Part shown: positions 23,372-33,889 of the stretch, piece after piece | How the letters are laid out: each line of letters starts with the position of its first letter | Numbering within the stretch: position 1 is the stretch's first letter | Source: Pseudofabraea citricarpa | Lineage: Eukaryota; Ascomycota; Leotiomycetes; Helotiales; Dermateaceae | Reading direction: 5' to 3' | Assembly: GCA_029641185.1 (NCBI GenBank) | Contig: JAPWGK010000005.1 | Span: 2,356,001 to 2,420,000, forward strand | DNA length: 64,000 nucleotides | The notes under the pieces: generated by a model | What the model saw: the letters and a program-made list of their open reading frames with translations, nothing else | What the model was told of the DNA's origin: nothing | Database searches by the model: none | Position numbers and translations under genes: made by a program

Positions 23372-23818
23372 TGCTTTACCTCATTATATGAAAATGGTTG
23401 AAGCTAGAAGCATCTTGAGCTACGCTTGAAGCTAGGTAGCACTTCTGCCAGAGACTACAAATCAAGCTTGTGAGAAAATGGGGCTAATAGGTTCTTTGAC
23501 AAGAACTCTTCTTTGCGTCGCTTGTTGGGGTACTTGCTTTGACGGCTGTTAAGCGACAAAGAGAATGAACAATCCATTGAATCAAACAATCCCTTTTTAC
23601 TCGTCAACAATTCAATTTCAAGAGAGCATAGATAATGCCACTGTATTCAGGTAAAGGATTGTTAGTTTTGAAACCACCAAAGAAAGTTCAAATTCCAGGT
23701 ATATAAGTTCTAAGAAATTTGACCTTTCCAATTCTCCATCACACTTTCACGTCAAATTTCAACCCGAGAAAAGAGTAGAAAAGTACGAATTAGATCAATT
23801 CATCAAGAACACAACACT
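23372..23818. promoter_or_regulatory. Intergenic region with TATA box for the next gene
   Basis: A TATATAA box at 23700-23706 lies 113 bp upstream of the ATG at 23819, followed by an A-rich leader. The left part is the 3' flank of the membrane-protein gene. Confidence 0.5.
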
Positions 23819-24448
23819 ATGTCTCAAGAAAAATCGAATAACCCTCTACCCTCTCCTAAAGAAAAACCTCTCTCTCCTCAAAGCAAGTTTCATAAAGGTA
23901 TCAGTAGCATTAAGGCAAGAATCAGATCATCTCAAGCAAATATGCCTAAAGCATCACTACCAACCCGACCTCAACCAGCGCATCTGCGTAACAGCATCTC
24001 TTTGCCTCAAGAGGGGGAGATCCACGAGCTAGAGGTACCAAACCAGTTCACTCCCTATTTGGAAGTGTATCAAGACACCGTACCAGCAAACAGCGAGGAT
24101 CTTTCTCCACTCAAGAGGAACCCGGTAACTATCGCTGATTTTTCATCCTGTCTCGGATCGGGTTCAGTAACTTCTGGGAACGATAGGCAACGGGCTCAAG
24201 CGGCGAGGGACCATGGTGTCCCTTTAACAGGGCAACCGCAAGGCCGGCAAGAAGAACCAGCTCAATCAGAGCAAACATTCTCGAACGAGCAAGCGTCGCG
24301 TCCTACATCCTCAAGCCAATTTACTGCACAACCACCACCAGCCACTTTGGAAGAAGCCGAAGCACAAGCACAGGCGGAAGAGGAAAAGGCAGGAGCAATT
24401 GCACAGTTAGAGCCACTTACGCGAGTGCATGCACGAACAGGAGAATAG
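23819..24448 (+). CDS. Disordered hypothetical protein (209 aa)
   Basis: Single-exon frame with a good promoter context (TATA box 113 bp upstream, A-rich leader, CACTATG start). The protein is rich in Ser, Pro, Gln and Lys at the N-terminus (LPSPKEKPLSPQSKFHKGI) and in Glu/Ala at the C-terminus (ATLEEAEAQAQAEEEKAGA). It has no signal peptide or membrane segment. No domain recognised; probably lineage-specific. The full-length open frame and codon pattern argue for a real gene, but there is no homology evidence. Confidence 0.52.
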   Translation: MSQEKSNNPLPSPKEKPLSPQSKFHKGISSIKARIRSSQANMPKASLPTRPQPAHLRNSISLPQEGEIHELEVPNQFTPYLEVYQDTVPANSEDLSPLKRNPVTIADFSSCLGSGSVTSGNDRQRAQAARDHGVPLTGQPQGRQEEPAQSEQTFSNEQASRPTSSSQFTAQPPPATLEEAEAQAQAEEEKAGAIAQLEPLTRVHARTGE

Positions 24449-26112
24449 GAGTGATCCGCACAAGTTGAGGTCCTACAGTACCAGCCACATAAATGAAAGA
24501 GAAAGAAAAACCGTGCCGTAAGTTAATATCAAAACGACAAAAGAAACGTGCGAGTCTTTTGTTTTACTCGGTTTCGGTTTTGTCTTTCTGTTCTTGTTAG
24601 CATGGTATTAGTATTTTACTAGTATTTCCTTCTTCTTTTCTTTTCTTTTATTTTCCTTTTTTTTTTCTTTTTTTTTTTTTTTTTTTTTTGTTTTTGCGAA
24701 GGAAATGCACTCCCTTTAGTAAACAAGTTTCTGATATTCTTGTATTACTAAGAAGATGTACCGCCTTTAGTCAATAATTTTTGACACTCTTGTATATTTC
24801 TGTTGTCACCATAGTATTAGTACGATTCTAGTATGTTCTTTAGTAAAGAAAATGCAAAAGAAAATGCAACCCCGTAAACAAGTCTTTGATATTCTCTCAC
24901 ACGTGATTATTTCCCCTGTAATATTTGTGAGAATAAAATCCTGGGATTTAGGATTTGAAAACGACACTCGCTAGAGTGGTAAGTGCTTGAAAACCAAAAC
25001 CTTTCGAGATACCATCAACATAACATGTGACATTAATAAAAATCATAAATTTGGCGTTCATTTAGAACAAGTCTCGAATGCTATTGCAAAGTGAGTGTTC
25101 CAATCAGATGATTCTATGAAATGAAAAGTGGATAGGCACGATAAGTTGAACACCACAGCCGCTGAGAATACACTATCTAGCAAATGACTCGTCTATGCTC
25201 TAGCACCGTGGGAAAATTGGCAATACTCGGGAGATGTTTGAAGCGAACAATGCCTTGGATTGAAAACAAATGTTGCTAGAGTCTCATACAACGAAACAAG
25301 AAACGTGTTTAACGTGACTTCGTCAACAGGCATCTCGCTTGGGCCTTTCGCATCGCCAATGGCCTCAATGCTACATTGTCGCCAAATCTCAGTATTTGTG
25401 GAGCAACAGAGTCATGAGTTTGTCTGAGAGTGACATCTAGGAGGCCCAGACTGCAGAATGCTTCACTCAGCTTGCGAAGACAAAGTCTTATATCAAGAAT
25501 AAGCATCCACATCTGCTAAGCCCTCTTACATGATAATAGGTTTTCTATAAATGGTACCACTGCCTGCACACTGGTGACAGAGAACCTGGGAAACTTGTTG
25601 AAATGCACCACTGCGACTAGCAGTGTACTCCATCCCAGGCTTCCACCGCAACAAGCTTCATCCTGCAGTGCAGCTCTAGAAACCAAGAAAAAAGGCAACA
25701 ACCATTTTGACCGCGATGTAATCCATCTGGGAGACTCTCAAATCACGATCCGCAATTTTTCTCCACAGATCTCCGTAACCAGCATTTCAGGCGACAGCAT
25801 TTGGCCTACGAGAAATTGGCGCCGAACAATTGCCAGAGGCACAGCGGAGACTGACACAGCCCACAATTGCCCAGAGCCTATCTGGGTCTTCCTAAGGGCA
25901 TGATCATAGTGCCGCAGCGGCATCTCACAGGCGTACTTTTCGTTTCGAGCAGGTCGAGGGGAGATCTCTAGACTTGACGCGTGCAGGGTGTTACGATATG
26001 CAGCCTGGGTCGGACACTGTGACAATCAGATATGGGCCACGATGTCCCCTCGCAATTCTGGAGCTTTCAGAGAAATACAATCTTGCGAGTCTACGATGAG
26101 GTTGCAGGATTC
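24449..26112. other. Intergenic region with T-tract and degenerate repeats
   Basis: Contains a T-rich tract (24629-24696) and loosely repeated blocks: GTATTAGTA...CTAGTAT near 24605 and 24812; GTAAACAAGT...TGATATTCT near 24718 and 24876. Beyond 25.0 kb there are only short frames without recognisable content. An in-frame ATG at 26032 could extend the next gene. Confidence 0.45.
24629..24696. repeat. T-rich/polypyrimidine tract
   Basis: Mostly T with scattered C, ending in a T run interrupted by one C and one G, directly downstream of the disordered-protein gene. A simple-sequence tract that may vary in length between strains. Confidence 0.8.
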
Positions 26113-28527
26113 ATGGCCTTTATACCACTGCAGCAGAATGCGCCATCGCCGGCCCGAATTATGAAAGCGGATAGGCTTTATGCAGAGCCGAAACTCTCTT
26201 CTGCCACCAGAAAATCGACAACGGAACCGCCTCTTTCCAGCTCCGGAGACGATAGCGACGAGTACGATGATTTCGATCTTCGAAGCGATGCGACGGGCAA
26301 TGGGATTAATACTGATATTTCGAGGAAAGGTCGTGGACGGATATTGTGAGTGCTCTATTTTGCGACAGCTACAAGCTCAAGGTTGATTGGTCTTCAGTCT
26401 TTGGATAGCGTCTTCAGTTACGGCGCTGTATTCAAGCAAGCAATTGATGGTAAATCATGGGTATCGTAAGTATTATATTTCCATCTGCGAACGATCGCTA
26501 ATTATTTGTAGATTATCGTATGTCGTTTAGTTATTCCAGTTTGTCGCTTGGCTGACACCTTTAGCCCTTACCATCGCATTCAGGTCTTTCGCTGTCACGG
26601 GCCTTGTATACTTGCTGTCGTTATATATTGGACTGGAAAGCGATGTGGTGAGATTTTGGAAATTGGGTGTTTACCAGCCTCGAAAACAATACCTCTGGCC
26701 TAGTTCGAGATGGTTTCCCATGCTTCCAGCAGCTTTGATGGCTTCTCTTTCCTTGCCAATGTTTATGGAAGGTGTGTTGCATATGCTCAGTCTACCAGTC
26801 TTAGCGATGTTGTTTGTAAGTTCCTTGGACAGAACCTGCTGTTTAAACTAACCATTTTATAGCCATTATTATATGTGATTGAGTCGCTTGTCCTTTTTCT
26901 TACATGCTCTCGGTCCAGAGCACAGTTATGCCTCCCATGGGAAACGATCCTTGCTATTATACCTCTTTCTACGATACTCATCGATGAGTATCGACTTACA
27001 GTTCAAGGACTTATCTGGGGACCAGTTGGGATTATTGCCATGGGACTTGCTAGAGGGCTCTTTGTTGCTGCTTCGGATAGGACTGGCTACAGGCATTCGG
27101 TCGAGGCACGAAGAGAAGTCTACCATGGATTCGTGTCTATGACTCTTATATTTGGGACATTTTTCAGTGGACTATTTTCATACTTTTACGAAAATCGCCA
27201 ACCTATAGAAACGAAACATACAGCATCATCTACTTTGGAATTAACTCTTCTCAATATTGGCTCGATGGTAGCGACAGCCTTCTCGGGATCTTTCTTGATG
27301 GCATACTCTCCCATGTCTTTCGAGCATGCGTCTGAGTTGTCAAACATTCCTGTAACTGTCACAGAACTACTCACCACAACAACTTCCAGTCTCCTAGTTT
27401 TTGTAGTAGGCATTTTCTGTAGCCCGTCAACAGCTGTGTCTTGGTTTCAAATATTTGCCTACATTGTCGCTGTTCTTTGTTTGGCTGGGGCAAAGGATAT
27501 ATCCAAAGGAGTTGCAATTTGTATCGACTTCGTTCAAATACGCGGCAGGCTTGGAAAAATATTTGGATTTGGCCAAAGAGATCTAAGGCATCCATGCAAC
27601 ATCTTCGTTGTTGCCAGCGTACTCGTTCTGGTTGGCATCACAACTCTTACACTCAATATTATTAGTGGATTACCAATCAAGCATATGGTCCACATGCAAC
27701 CATCCCTCGATTTCTCTCTCAATCCAACGACTCGGTTCGAAATAGTTATTGCCATGTATGAAGAATCACCGGCAGCTGTCGCTTCACTGATCCATGGTTT
27801 GACCCACACCACTTTTCTCTCAACTATATATAACGATATACAAACGACAATATATACCAAATCAGCCACGGCTGATCTCGGCGAGCTGAAAAATCTCACA
27901 GGAGCTGATAAAGTTTTGAGGCTGCCTAATCTTGGTCGTGAAGGGGGCACGTATCTTCATCACATCGTCAACAACTGGGAGACATTAGCCGAGCAAACGA
28001 TGTTCATCCAAGCTGGCGCTCACAACAAGCGCGAACTGCTTCCCAGAATCGACAATTACCTTAATGCAGAGATTGGCATGCTCAATCTCGGTGAGGCGGG
28101 AATTGTCTGTGACTGCCTTACATGCAATGATCGAACAGGCTGGCAAGATTCATGGGACCTGCTGCCAACACTCTACTCGAAGATTCACCCCAACGAGACC
28201 TGCACACCATCCACCAAGCTCGCGCTTAGTTACAAAGGCCAATTCATCGCCAGCGCACGACGTGTTCGAGGTGTGCAAAAGGAGATTTATGTCGATCTTC
28301 TGCAAGCCATCACGAGTACCGAGGGTTGGAGCCACGATCGTAAGATCATAGGCTCGAATTTCGATTCTCCAGATAACCCATTCTTTGGTTTCACACTCGA
28401 GCGTGTCTGGAGTTTGCTTATGCAGTGTGCTGGTGAAGATATCGCGGTCAAGTGTCCGACTTTACTCTCTGGTACTCTAGGGTATAGAAGGGGTGGTGGA
28501 GTAGAAGATTGTGGTTGCTTTGACTGA
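26113..28527 (+). CDS. DMT-like multispan membrane protein fused to DUF3431 (740 aa)
   Basis: Five exons: 26113-26345, 26398-26465, micro-exon 26512-26517, 26565-26815 and 26863-28527. After a disordered acidic N-terminus, a drug/metabolite- or nucleotide-sugar-transporter-like domain begins (LWIASSVTALYSSKQLMVN, then YPLTIAFRSFAVTGLVYLL) with about ten hydrophobic segments up to VVASVLVLVGITTLTLN. The C-terminal ~270 residues are DUF3431, a putative glycosyltransferase-like domain (FEIVIAMYEE, RLPNLGREGGTYLHHIVNNW, TMFIQAGAHN). The pairing suggests a membrane-anchored glycan enzyme coupled to substrate passage, which is inference. The start at 26113 (MAFIPLQQ) is preferred; 26032 would add 27 residues. 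Confidence 0.82.
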
Positions 28528-28945
28528 ATTGGGTATCTTACTGATTAGCATTCGCTTTTGTTTTTCTCTTGTTTTGCCCTGCTTCATTGAGATGGAGTCT
28601 TGAATTGATACCCATTTTAAATTCAGAAGTTAGATATGTCGTTTGATTTTGGTCATGTTCTGTTTGCACGGTTGATGCCACGCGATGTCATGTGCGGGAC
28701 GTTCGAGGTTGTTCTACATCCTTATCATAAGTGAATGCGAAATCTATCACGTGGAATAGGCAGGCACCTGTAGTATATAATCCTTCCTTCTGCCGTTTCT
28801 TTCTTCGTTTTCTTTCTTCATCGCCTCCGACTTCAATTCATCTGGTTTCGATACTTCATTCATTCTCTCCTCCTTCCACCATCAACCCGCATTCTACAAA
28901 CTCTAAAGTTGCATCGACGCGACTCCAAACTTTGCACTTCCCAAG
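28528..28945. promoter_or_regulatory. Promoter region of RNase H gene 1
   Basis: Contains a TATA-like GTATATAATCC near 28772 followed by a pyrimidine-rich leader up to the ATG at 28946. No other feature seen. Confidence 0.45.
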
Positions 28946-29974
28946 ATGTCTTCCTGGGTACCCGACAGTCCAGTCAGACTGCGCAACGGGCATCTCGTGT
29001 GCAAATCCCACCACTTGCGGATCTGTCATATCTGCTGCGTTGACTACACTTTCGATGATGGTTATGAGGACAGTTCATCTGACGACTATGACGAATATAT
29101 CGACACTGCTTATTCGGATGACGAGTTTGAGTCGAGTATATCGCCACGACATGCGAGGGTAGAGCACACAAATCAGGTGTCTTCGGGAAGATATCAAGAT
29201 AGAGAACAAAACAGTCGTCGATCTCCAACCCCACCTAGCTTCTTTTTTGATGATCCCGAAGAGGCACCATACCTACAATACCGAGATGATGGCACACTGA
29301 TCGTTCCTTACATTGGAACATTTGTACCTTCGCCGCCCGAAGCTTCGCCAATGAGCCTTTTCCCTTGTACGGATACCGCACGCAATTTCTCACAGTTCGT
29401 CAACCGTGCCAACAACCAGGAAGTACTCATCTACACAGACGGTGCCTGCCTCAACAACGGCCAGTCAAATCCAGCAGCTGGCTGGAGTTTTATCTACCAT
29501 GACCCACTCTGCCATCCCGAAACCCCTGCAGAGTTTGGCCGCCTCGAAAACCATGGCCCCTCTGGAGAGCCTCATCCTCAGACAAGCAACCGTGCAGAGC
29601 TACGTGCAGTAATCGCTGCCATACAATATCGATACATAAGAGGTGAAAAGGATTTGGCTCGGATCGTAATTGCTACTGACTCAGAATATGTTGTTAAAGG
29701 TGTGACAGAATGGATTCATCGGTGGGGTCGGAACGGTTGGCGAACTAGTCAAGGTGCTGCAGTAAAAAATCGTGATCTTTGGGAGGAGTTGTTGAGAGAA
29801 GTGATGAAGCATCGCCAGAATGGAAGCGAGATCAGCTTTTGGAGAATCCCCCGTGGTTGGAATACGGAAGCAGACAGTGCTGCAAAGGCGGCAGCAAGAG
29901 GGGAGTCAGTGCAGCATTTCGAGCCCCGCTATGGCACGCTATGTGATAAGTGCCGTGAAAGACTTGGATGGTGA
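28946..29974 (+). CDS. Ribonuclease H-like protein 1 with N-terminal Cys/His motif (342 aa)
   Basis: Type-1 RNase H fold, which cuts the RNA of RNA-DNA hybrids. Intronless. The four catalytic acidic residues are visible: D in LIYTDGACLNNGQ, E in SNRAELRAVIAA, D in VIATDSEYVV and D in NTEADSAAKAA. The N-terminus carries a conserved Cys/His element (LVCKSHHLRICHICCVDY), common in fungal proteins and possibly zinc-binding, followed by a long acidic disordered region. The C-terminus ends in LCDKCRERLGW, another possible Cys pair. There is no mitochondrial presequence. A paralogue with a different N-terminus lies 2 kb downstream on the same strand. A non-catalytic role is unlikely because all four residues are kept. 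Confidence 0.85.
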   Translation: MSSWVPDSPVRLRNGHLVCKSHHLRICHICCVDYTFDDGYEDSSSDDYDEYIDTAYSDDEFESSISPRHARVEHTNQVSSGRYQDREQNSRRSPTPPSFFFDDPEEAPYLQYRDDGTLIVPYIGTFVPSPPEASPMSLFPCTDTARNFSQFVNRANNQEVLIYTDGACLNNGQSNPAAGWSFIYHDPLCHPETPAEFGRLENHGPSGEPHPQTSNRAELRAVIAAIQYRYIRGEKDLARIVIATDSEYVVKGVTEWIHRWGRNGWRTSQGAAVKNRDLWEELLREVMKHRQNGSEISFWRIPRGWNTEADSAAKAAARGESVQHFEPRYGTLCDKCRERLGW

Positions 29975-31995
29975 TAAGACGATCCCTAGTGGTGGCAAGG
30001 ATAGTCTCGAGGGGGCATTGCTTTTGTTTGTTTCTTGGCATGTACGAATAGACTGTGAGATGGCTAGTATCAAGACTTACTCACTTGATACTATTGTTCG
30101 TGGAAGACAATAGCATGTAGTTATCAGATGATCAACTTGAGAAAAACCATAAACCGAACGAAACACCAACTTTCTTCCAGGTATATTCTTGTCACCAAAT
30201 GTGAACGGTATCCTATTAACTGTCAATCTGCTCCGCAGGTTAATACTGAGAATCATTTGCACTTTATATCAATCTACCTACCTCACTCAACGTACATGAA
30301 TGTAGAGAAAAGCTGCCAAGAAACCGGACAAAAAGGAAGAAATAGGCAGACGACTTTTTCTAATCGATATGTATATGCATACTCCGTACAACCACTTGTT
30401 TTGCCCTTTCTCCCTCCTGGATTTGTTATTCTGATTCTCAATTCTCAACACAATCTTTCTCGATTCTCTCTCCTTGTGTTCGGTCGCAACCCTCAATTTC
30501 TTTCCTTTTTCTTCCCTTTCGCTTTCTTTTGTTACGACATGGTACTGGTTGATTTGACTCGACCCCAGCACGAGCTCTGTTTTTGAGTTTGGTTTTGGTC
30601 CTCTGTAGCTTGGTACTGGGGCTAGAGCTTGAGCTTCGACATTTGCTCGTGCTGTACCCCACATCCGCGACCTTGGGCTCGATTCTTCTCGTTTGCTCGC
30701 TTACGAAACGGCATGGTTCAGACGGATCGCTGGAAAGCCAAATGAATCTGTCGAGAAGGCAGATAAGAAAGATGGAGTCTTCATTTTCTACTATGATTGA
30801 TTACAACAATCAGAGTCACTTATTTTGTCCGACTCGCGCTGTTTGTAGTTGGGATTCTTTTGTTCTGTGTTGTTGGTTTTTGAAATGCTGCATTGCTGCT
30901 TTTGCTTTTGACTTTTACTTTATGCTTCCGCTTGGACATTTACGGAAACTTAGTTTCCTCTTAGTCCTTTCTCCTTCCCTTGTCGAGGAGTCATTCTGGC
31001 TCCAAACGATGCCTAAAGTCTTGAATATGCTGAGAAAGAGGAAATAACAAGACGAGGCGTCTGATATAGTTTGTAGGATAGGTTATCTCGTGTCGCTTAA
31101 TTTATTCAGCACGATTGGGGTAGTCTGGATATAAAGGTAAAATACTCTTGCTATCTGATACTTCGGATTAAAACTCATTGCCACAAGCTAATTAGATACG
31201 TAGGCAGATGGGTATAAGTGTCACAAGCTAGCCTATCTACATGTTAATTTAGGTAATTACATATCAAAATTAGGAGGTCTATTTAGGCCGTTCAGTTCGT
31301 TTCGGACAGCGGATTAGGAAGAGGTACCTTTGTCCACACCAAGTTTGTTGTTGAACAGAAGTACTAACATGTGTCCGGGTATGATCGGGTATATGCCGCG
31401 GCACAAGAGATACTTTCGATTCCGTAGCAGATCTGGTGTGGAATCTGCGGATAGAAGTGCCTCTTTCTGATTGGCTATCCGAAATTAATTGAAGCTGCCT
31501 GGAAAGTTAAACTTGAAAGCAGCATCAACGAATAGATTGTTATCTATGAAGCAACAAAATAAGCAGAATTAGGCTATGCCAACGAGATGGTATGATCTTG
31601 AATATTTACTTTCTGTCTGTAAATCGACGACTTCTTGTGAAGACATTGGCTGCTAGTTAGGCATCAAACTTTCCAACATGAATAGCTTGCTTACGACTCA
31701 TTCTTCTTCTTGTGCTAACTAGGTATAGTAACTAAATAATTATTTTCTTACCAACGGGTAATTGATCCGATCACTTTAGTATAGTACGGAGTAACAGTTA
31801 TCGCAGGGCAAGTTGGAAACTTGAAATAGTTCAGGCTACGCCGAACGCTCAGACGTTTGGTCTGGCAATCCTTCCGCTTTGGGACGTAATTTTGCTTCAT
31901 GTGCCCCTCCAAAAATTTTGCTCCCTCCGTCCTCTTCTTCCTTCAATCCCCCGAACTAATTTGCGATCGAAAACGTCCGCTGAAAATCAAATAAC
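29975..31995. other. Intergenic region between RNase H paralogues
   Basis: About 2 kb. Pyrimidine-rich around 30.4-30.6 kb, AT-rich from 31.1 to 31.8 kb. Frames such as 30128-30586 have no recognisable content. The right end is the leader of the second RNase H gene. Confidence 0.45.
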
Positions 31996-33120
31996 ATGAC
32001 GCCACCTCTTGCGTCCAGCAGCGACAAAGATTTCCCTACAGTAAGCTGTGGCATTTGTACGGTGGTTGCACTGGATGACGACAGTCCTCCAGATTTCCCT
32101 ACAGTAAGAAGCGGCGTTTGTAGGGCGGTTGCACTGGATGACAACAGTCCTCCAGATTTCCCTACAGTAAGAAGCGGTTTTTGTAGGGCGGTTGCACTTG
32201 ATGACAACAGTCCTCCAGATTTCCCTACAACAAGAAGCGGCGGGTTTACGGCGGTTGTAATGAATGACAGCAGTCCTCCAGATTGGGGCAAGGTCAAACC
32301 CATGATTGCAGCCCATTGGCTATCGTTCCCAAGGGCACCAGTGCAAGGCAACGACAATGGCAACGGCGACAGCAACTCGAACGACGCACACGATCCGCGG
32401 CCTCAATTGCAACGCCGCGAGGATGGAACCTGGATCGTTCCCAAGATAGACAGATTCAATCCTCGCCCTTCACCAGCATGGAAAGATCCGCTAGATCTCT
32501 TTCCGCAAACTCACATTAATGGCAGGTCGAGCAGGTCGACGGCGTGCGAGATTCGCGCCCCTCGCTTCATCCACCGGTTCCATGGGAAGCAGATGCTCAT
32601 CTACACCGATGGCTCGTGTCTCAATAACGGCCAGAAGAGTCCCACAGCTGGTTGGGGATTCGTTGTGCACGCACCGATGTTCGGGCCGTCGCCGGATTAT
32701 GATGGAAGTGTGTTCGGTCAACTCGAGCAGACAGGTCCTTCGGGACAACCGGCTTCGCAGACAAGCAACCGCGCCGAAATACGCGCCGTCATTGCTGCTC
32801 TGCAGTACCGGAACTGGTGGGAGGAAGGTTGGCATTCTGTCGTGATTGCTACCGATTCAACATATGTCGCTGACGGGGCCACCAAATGGATTCGTTCCTG
32901 GGCCGCACATGATTGGAAGAGGAACAAAAATAGAGGCGATGTCAAGAACCGCGATCTCTGGGAGGAGTTGATTCGAGAGGTCCTCAAATATCAGGCCGAA
33001 GGCACTGACATTATTTTCTGGTCCATCCCCCGCCATTGGAATAAGCTGGCTGATACAGCTGCGAATGAAGGTAGCAAAGGTCGAACTTCAGGGAACTTTA
33101 CTACGCCATGGGTGATGTAA
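31996..33120 (+). CDS. Ribonuclease H-like protein 2 with N-terminal tandem repeats (374 aa)
   Basis: Paralogue of the gene at 28946. The shared part begins with REDGTWIVPKIDRFNP (compare RDDGTLIVPYIGTFVP) and covers the whole RNase H domain. Catalytic residues are kept: D in LIYTDGSCLNNGQ, E in SNRAEIRAVIAA, D in VIATDSTYVA and D in NKLADTAANEG. In place of the Cys/His N-terminus it has four 21-residue repeats of the form SPPDFPTVRSG.CRAVALDDN, encoded by a 63-bp minisatellite. It lacks the C-terminal Cys pair. ATG at 31996, intronless as modelled, although the repeats contain splice-like sites. Confidence 0.82.
   Translation: MTPPLASSSDKDFPTVSCGICTVVALDDDSPPDFPTVRSGVCRAVALDDNSPPDFPTVRSGFCRAVALDDNSPPDFPTTRSGGFTAVVMNDSSPPDWGKVKPMIAAHWLSFPRAPVQGNDNGNGDSNSNDAHDPRPQLQRREDGTWIVPKIDRFNPRPSPAWKDPLDLFPQTHINGRSSRSTACEIRAPRFIHRFHGKQMLIYTDGSCLNNGQKSPTAGWGFVVHAPMFGPSPDYDGSVFGQLEQTGPSGQPASQTSNRAEIRAVIAALQYRNWWEEGWHSVVIATDSTYVADGATKWIRSWAAHDWKRNKNRGDVKNRDLWEELIREVLKYQAEGTDIIFWSIPRHWNKLADTAANEGSKGRTSGNFTTPWVM
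32029..32280 (+). repeat. 63-bp in-frame coding minisatellite, 4 units
   Basis: Units begin with GATTTCCCTACA at 32029, 32092, 32155 and 32218, and the array ends at 32280. Units 1-3 contain CTACAGTAAG, that is, an acceptor-like CTACAG overlapping a donor-like GTAAG. In unit 4 this has become CTACAACAAG. The 63-bp period keeps the reading frame, so copy-number change would alter protein length by 21 residues. Confidence 0.93.
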
Positions 33121-33394
33121 TGATGCTATGCTCATGGAGGTCATATTTCTGATGAGCTGGCTTGAGAGCACGTCCCTCAACTTCAGCCACAAGACATCCT
33201 CAACGACCTTGTCCACGAGTAAGGGATAAAGTCATCATGTCGTCCCAGATTGGTGGGCGGTCGATGAGGGCATGGAGAAGATATGGGTAACTGGCGACAA
33301 CCAAGCCAGAATTTCTCGAGCAGGGAATTTCATGTCGCTAGCTGCTTGGCCCTGTCAGTGTTGGAAACATTGACTGAGGCTGTTATTATGGATT

Positions 33395-33850
33395 TGGGGC
33401 GGAATAGATGGTGCATGCTGGACTTGTTTTGGGAATTATGGAAGTGGGAGACTCCTTGCCATTCATTCAAGGACCTAAGATAGCGCATGTTGGTTGGATC
33501 TGTTTTAGGATTTGTGGATGGTTGCCAGTCACTCAAGGGCTTGTACCATCCTATCTTGTACCAGCAGCTTGCCATACGCGAAGGTGTGGCGCTCTTGGGT
33601 TAGGATAGCGCATGTTGGATATGTTTTGAGAATTGCAGGAGATTCCTCGTCAAGTCATTCATTCGTTCGTTCGTTCGTTCGTTCAGTCGAGGACTTGGGC
33701 CAGATTGATCGGCACCAGCCGTAAATGAAGGCGCGATGCTCGTAGCTTCAGGATAGTGCATGCCGGATGTGTTTTGGGAAATATGAGAGAATCCTTGCTA
33801 TTTATTCATCCAAGGACTTGTATCAAATTGTTTTGCACCAGCAAGTAGGA
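33395..33850. repeat. Degenerate tandem repeat array A (4 copies, ~80-150 bp)
   Basis: Four imperfect copies start near 33402, 33483, 33605 and 33753. Each has GCATGYYGGAT-like sequence, then TGTTTTGGGAAT, a purine-rich segment, CATTCA..CAAGGACTTG and CACCAGC. Unit length varies because of internal indels and a microsatellite. Confidence 0.65.
33657..33684. repeat. (ATTC/GTTC)n microsatellite
   Basis: A run of CATTCATTC followed by about five GTTC units, located inside repeat array A. Confidence 0.85.
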
Positions 33851-33889
33851 CCGAATGCCGAACGCTCACTCAACTTCCATCTCATATAG

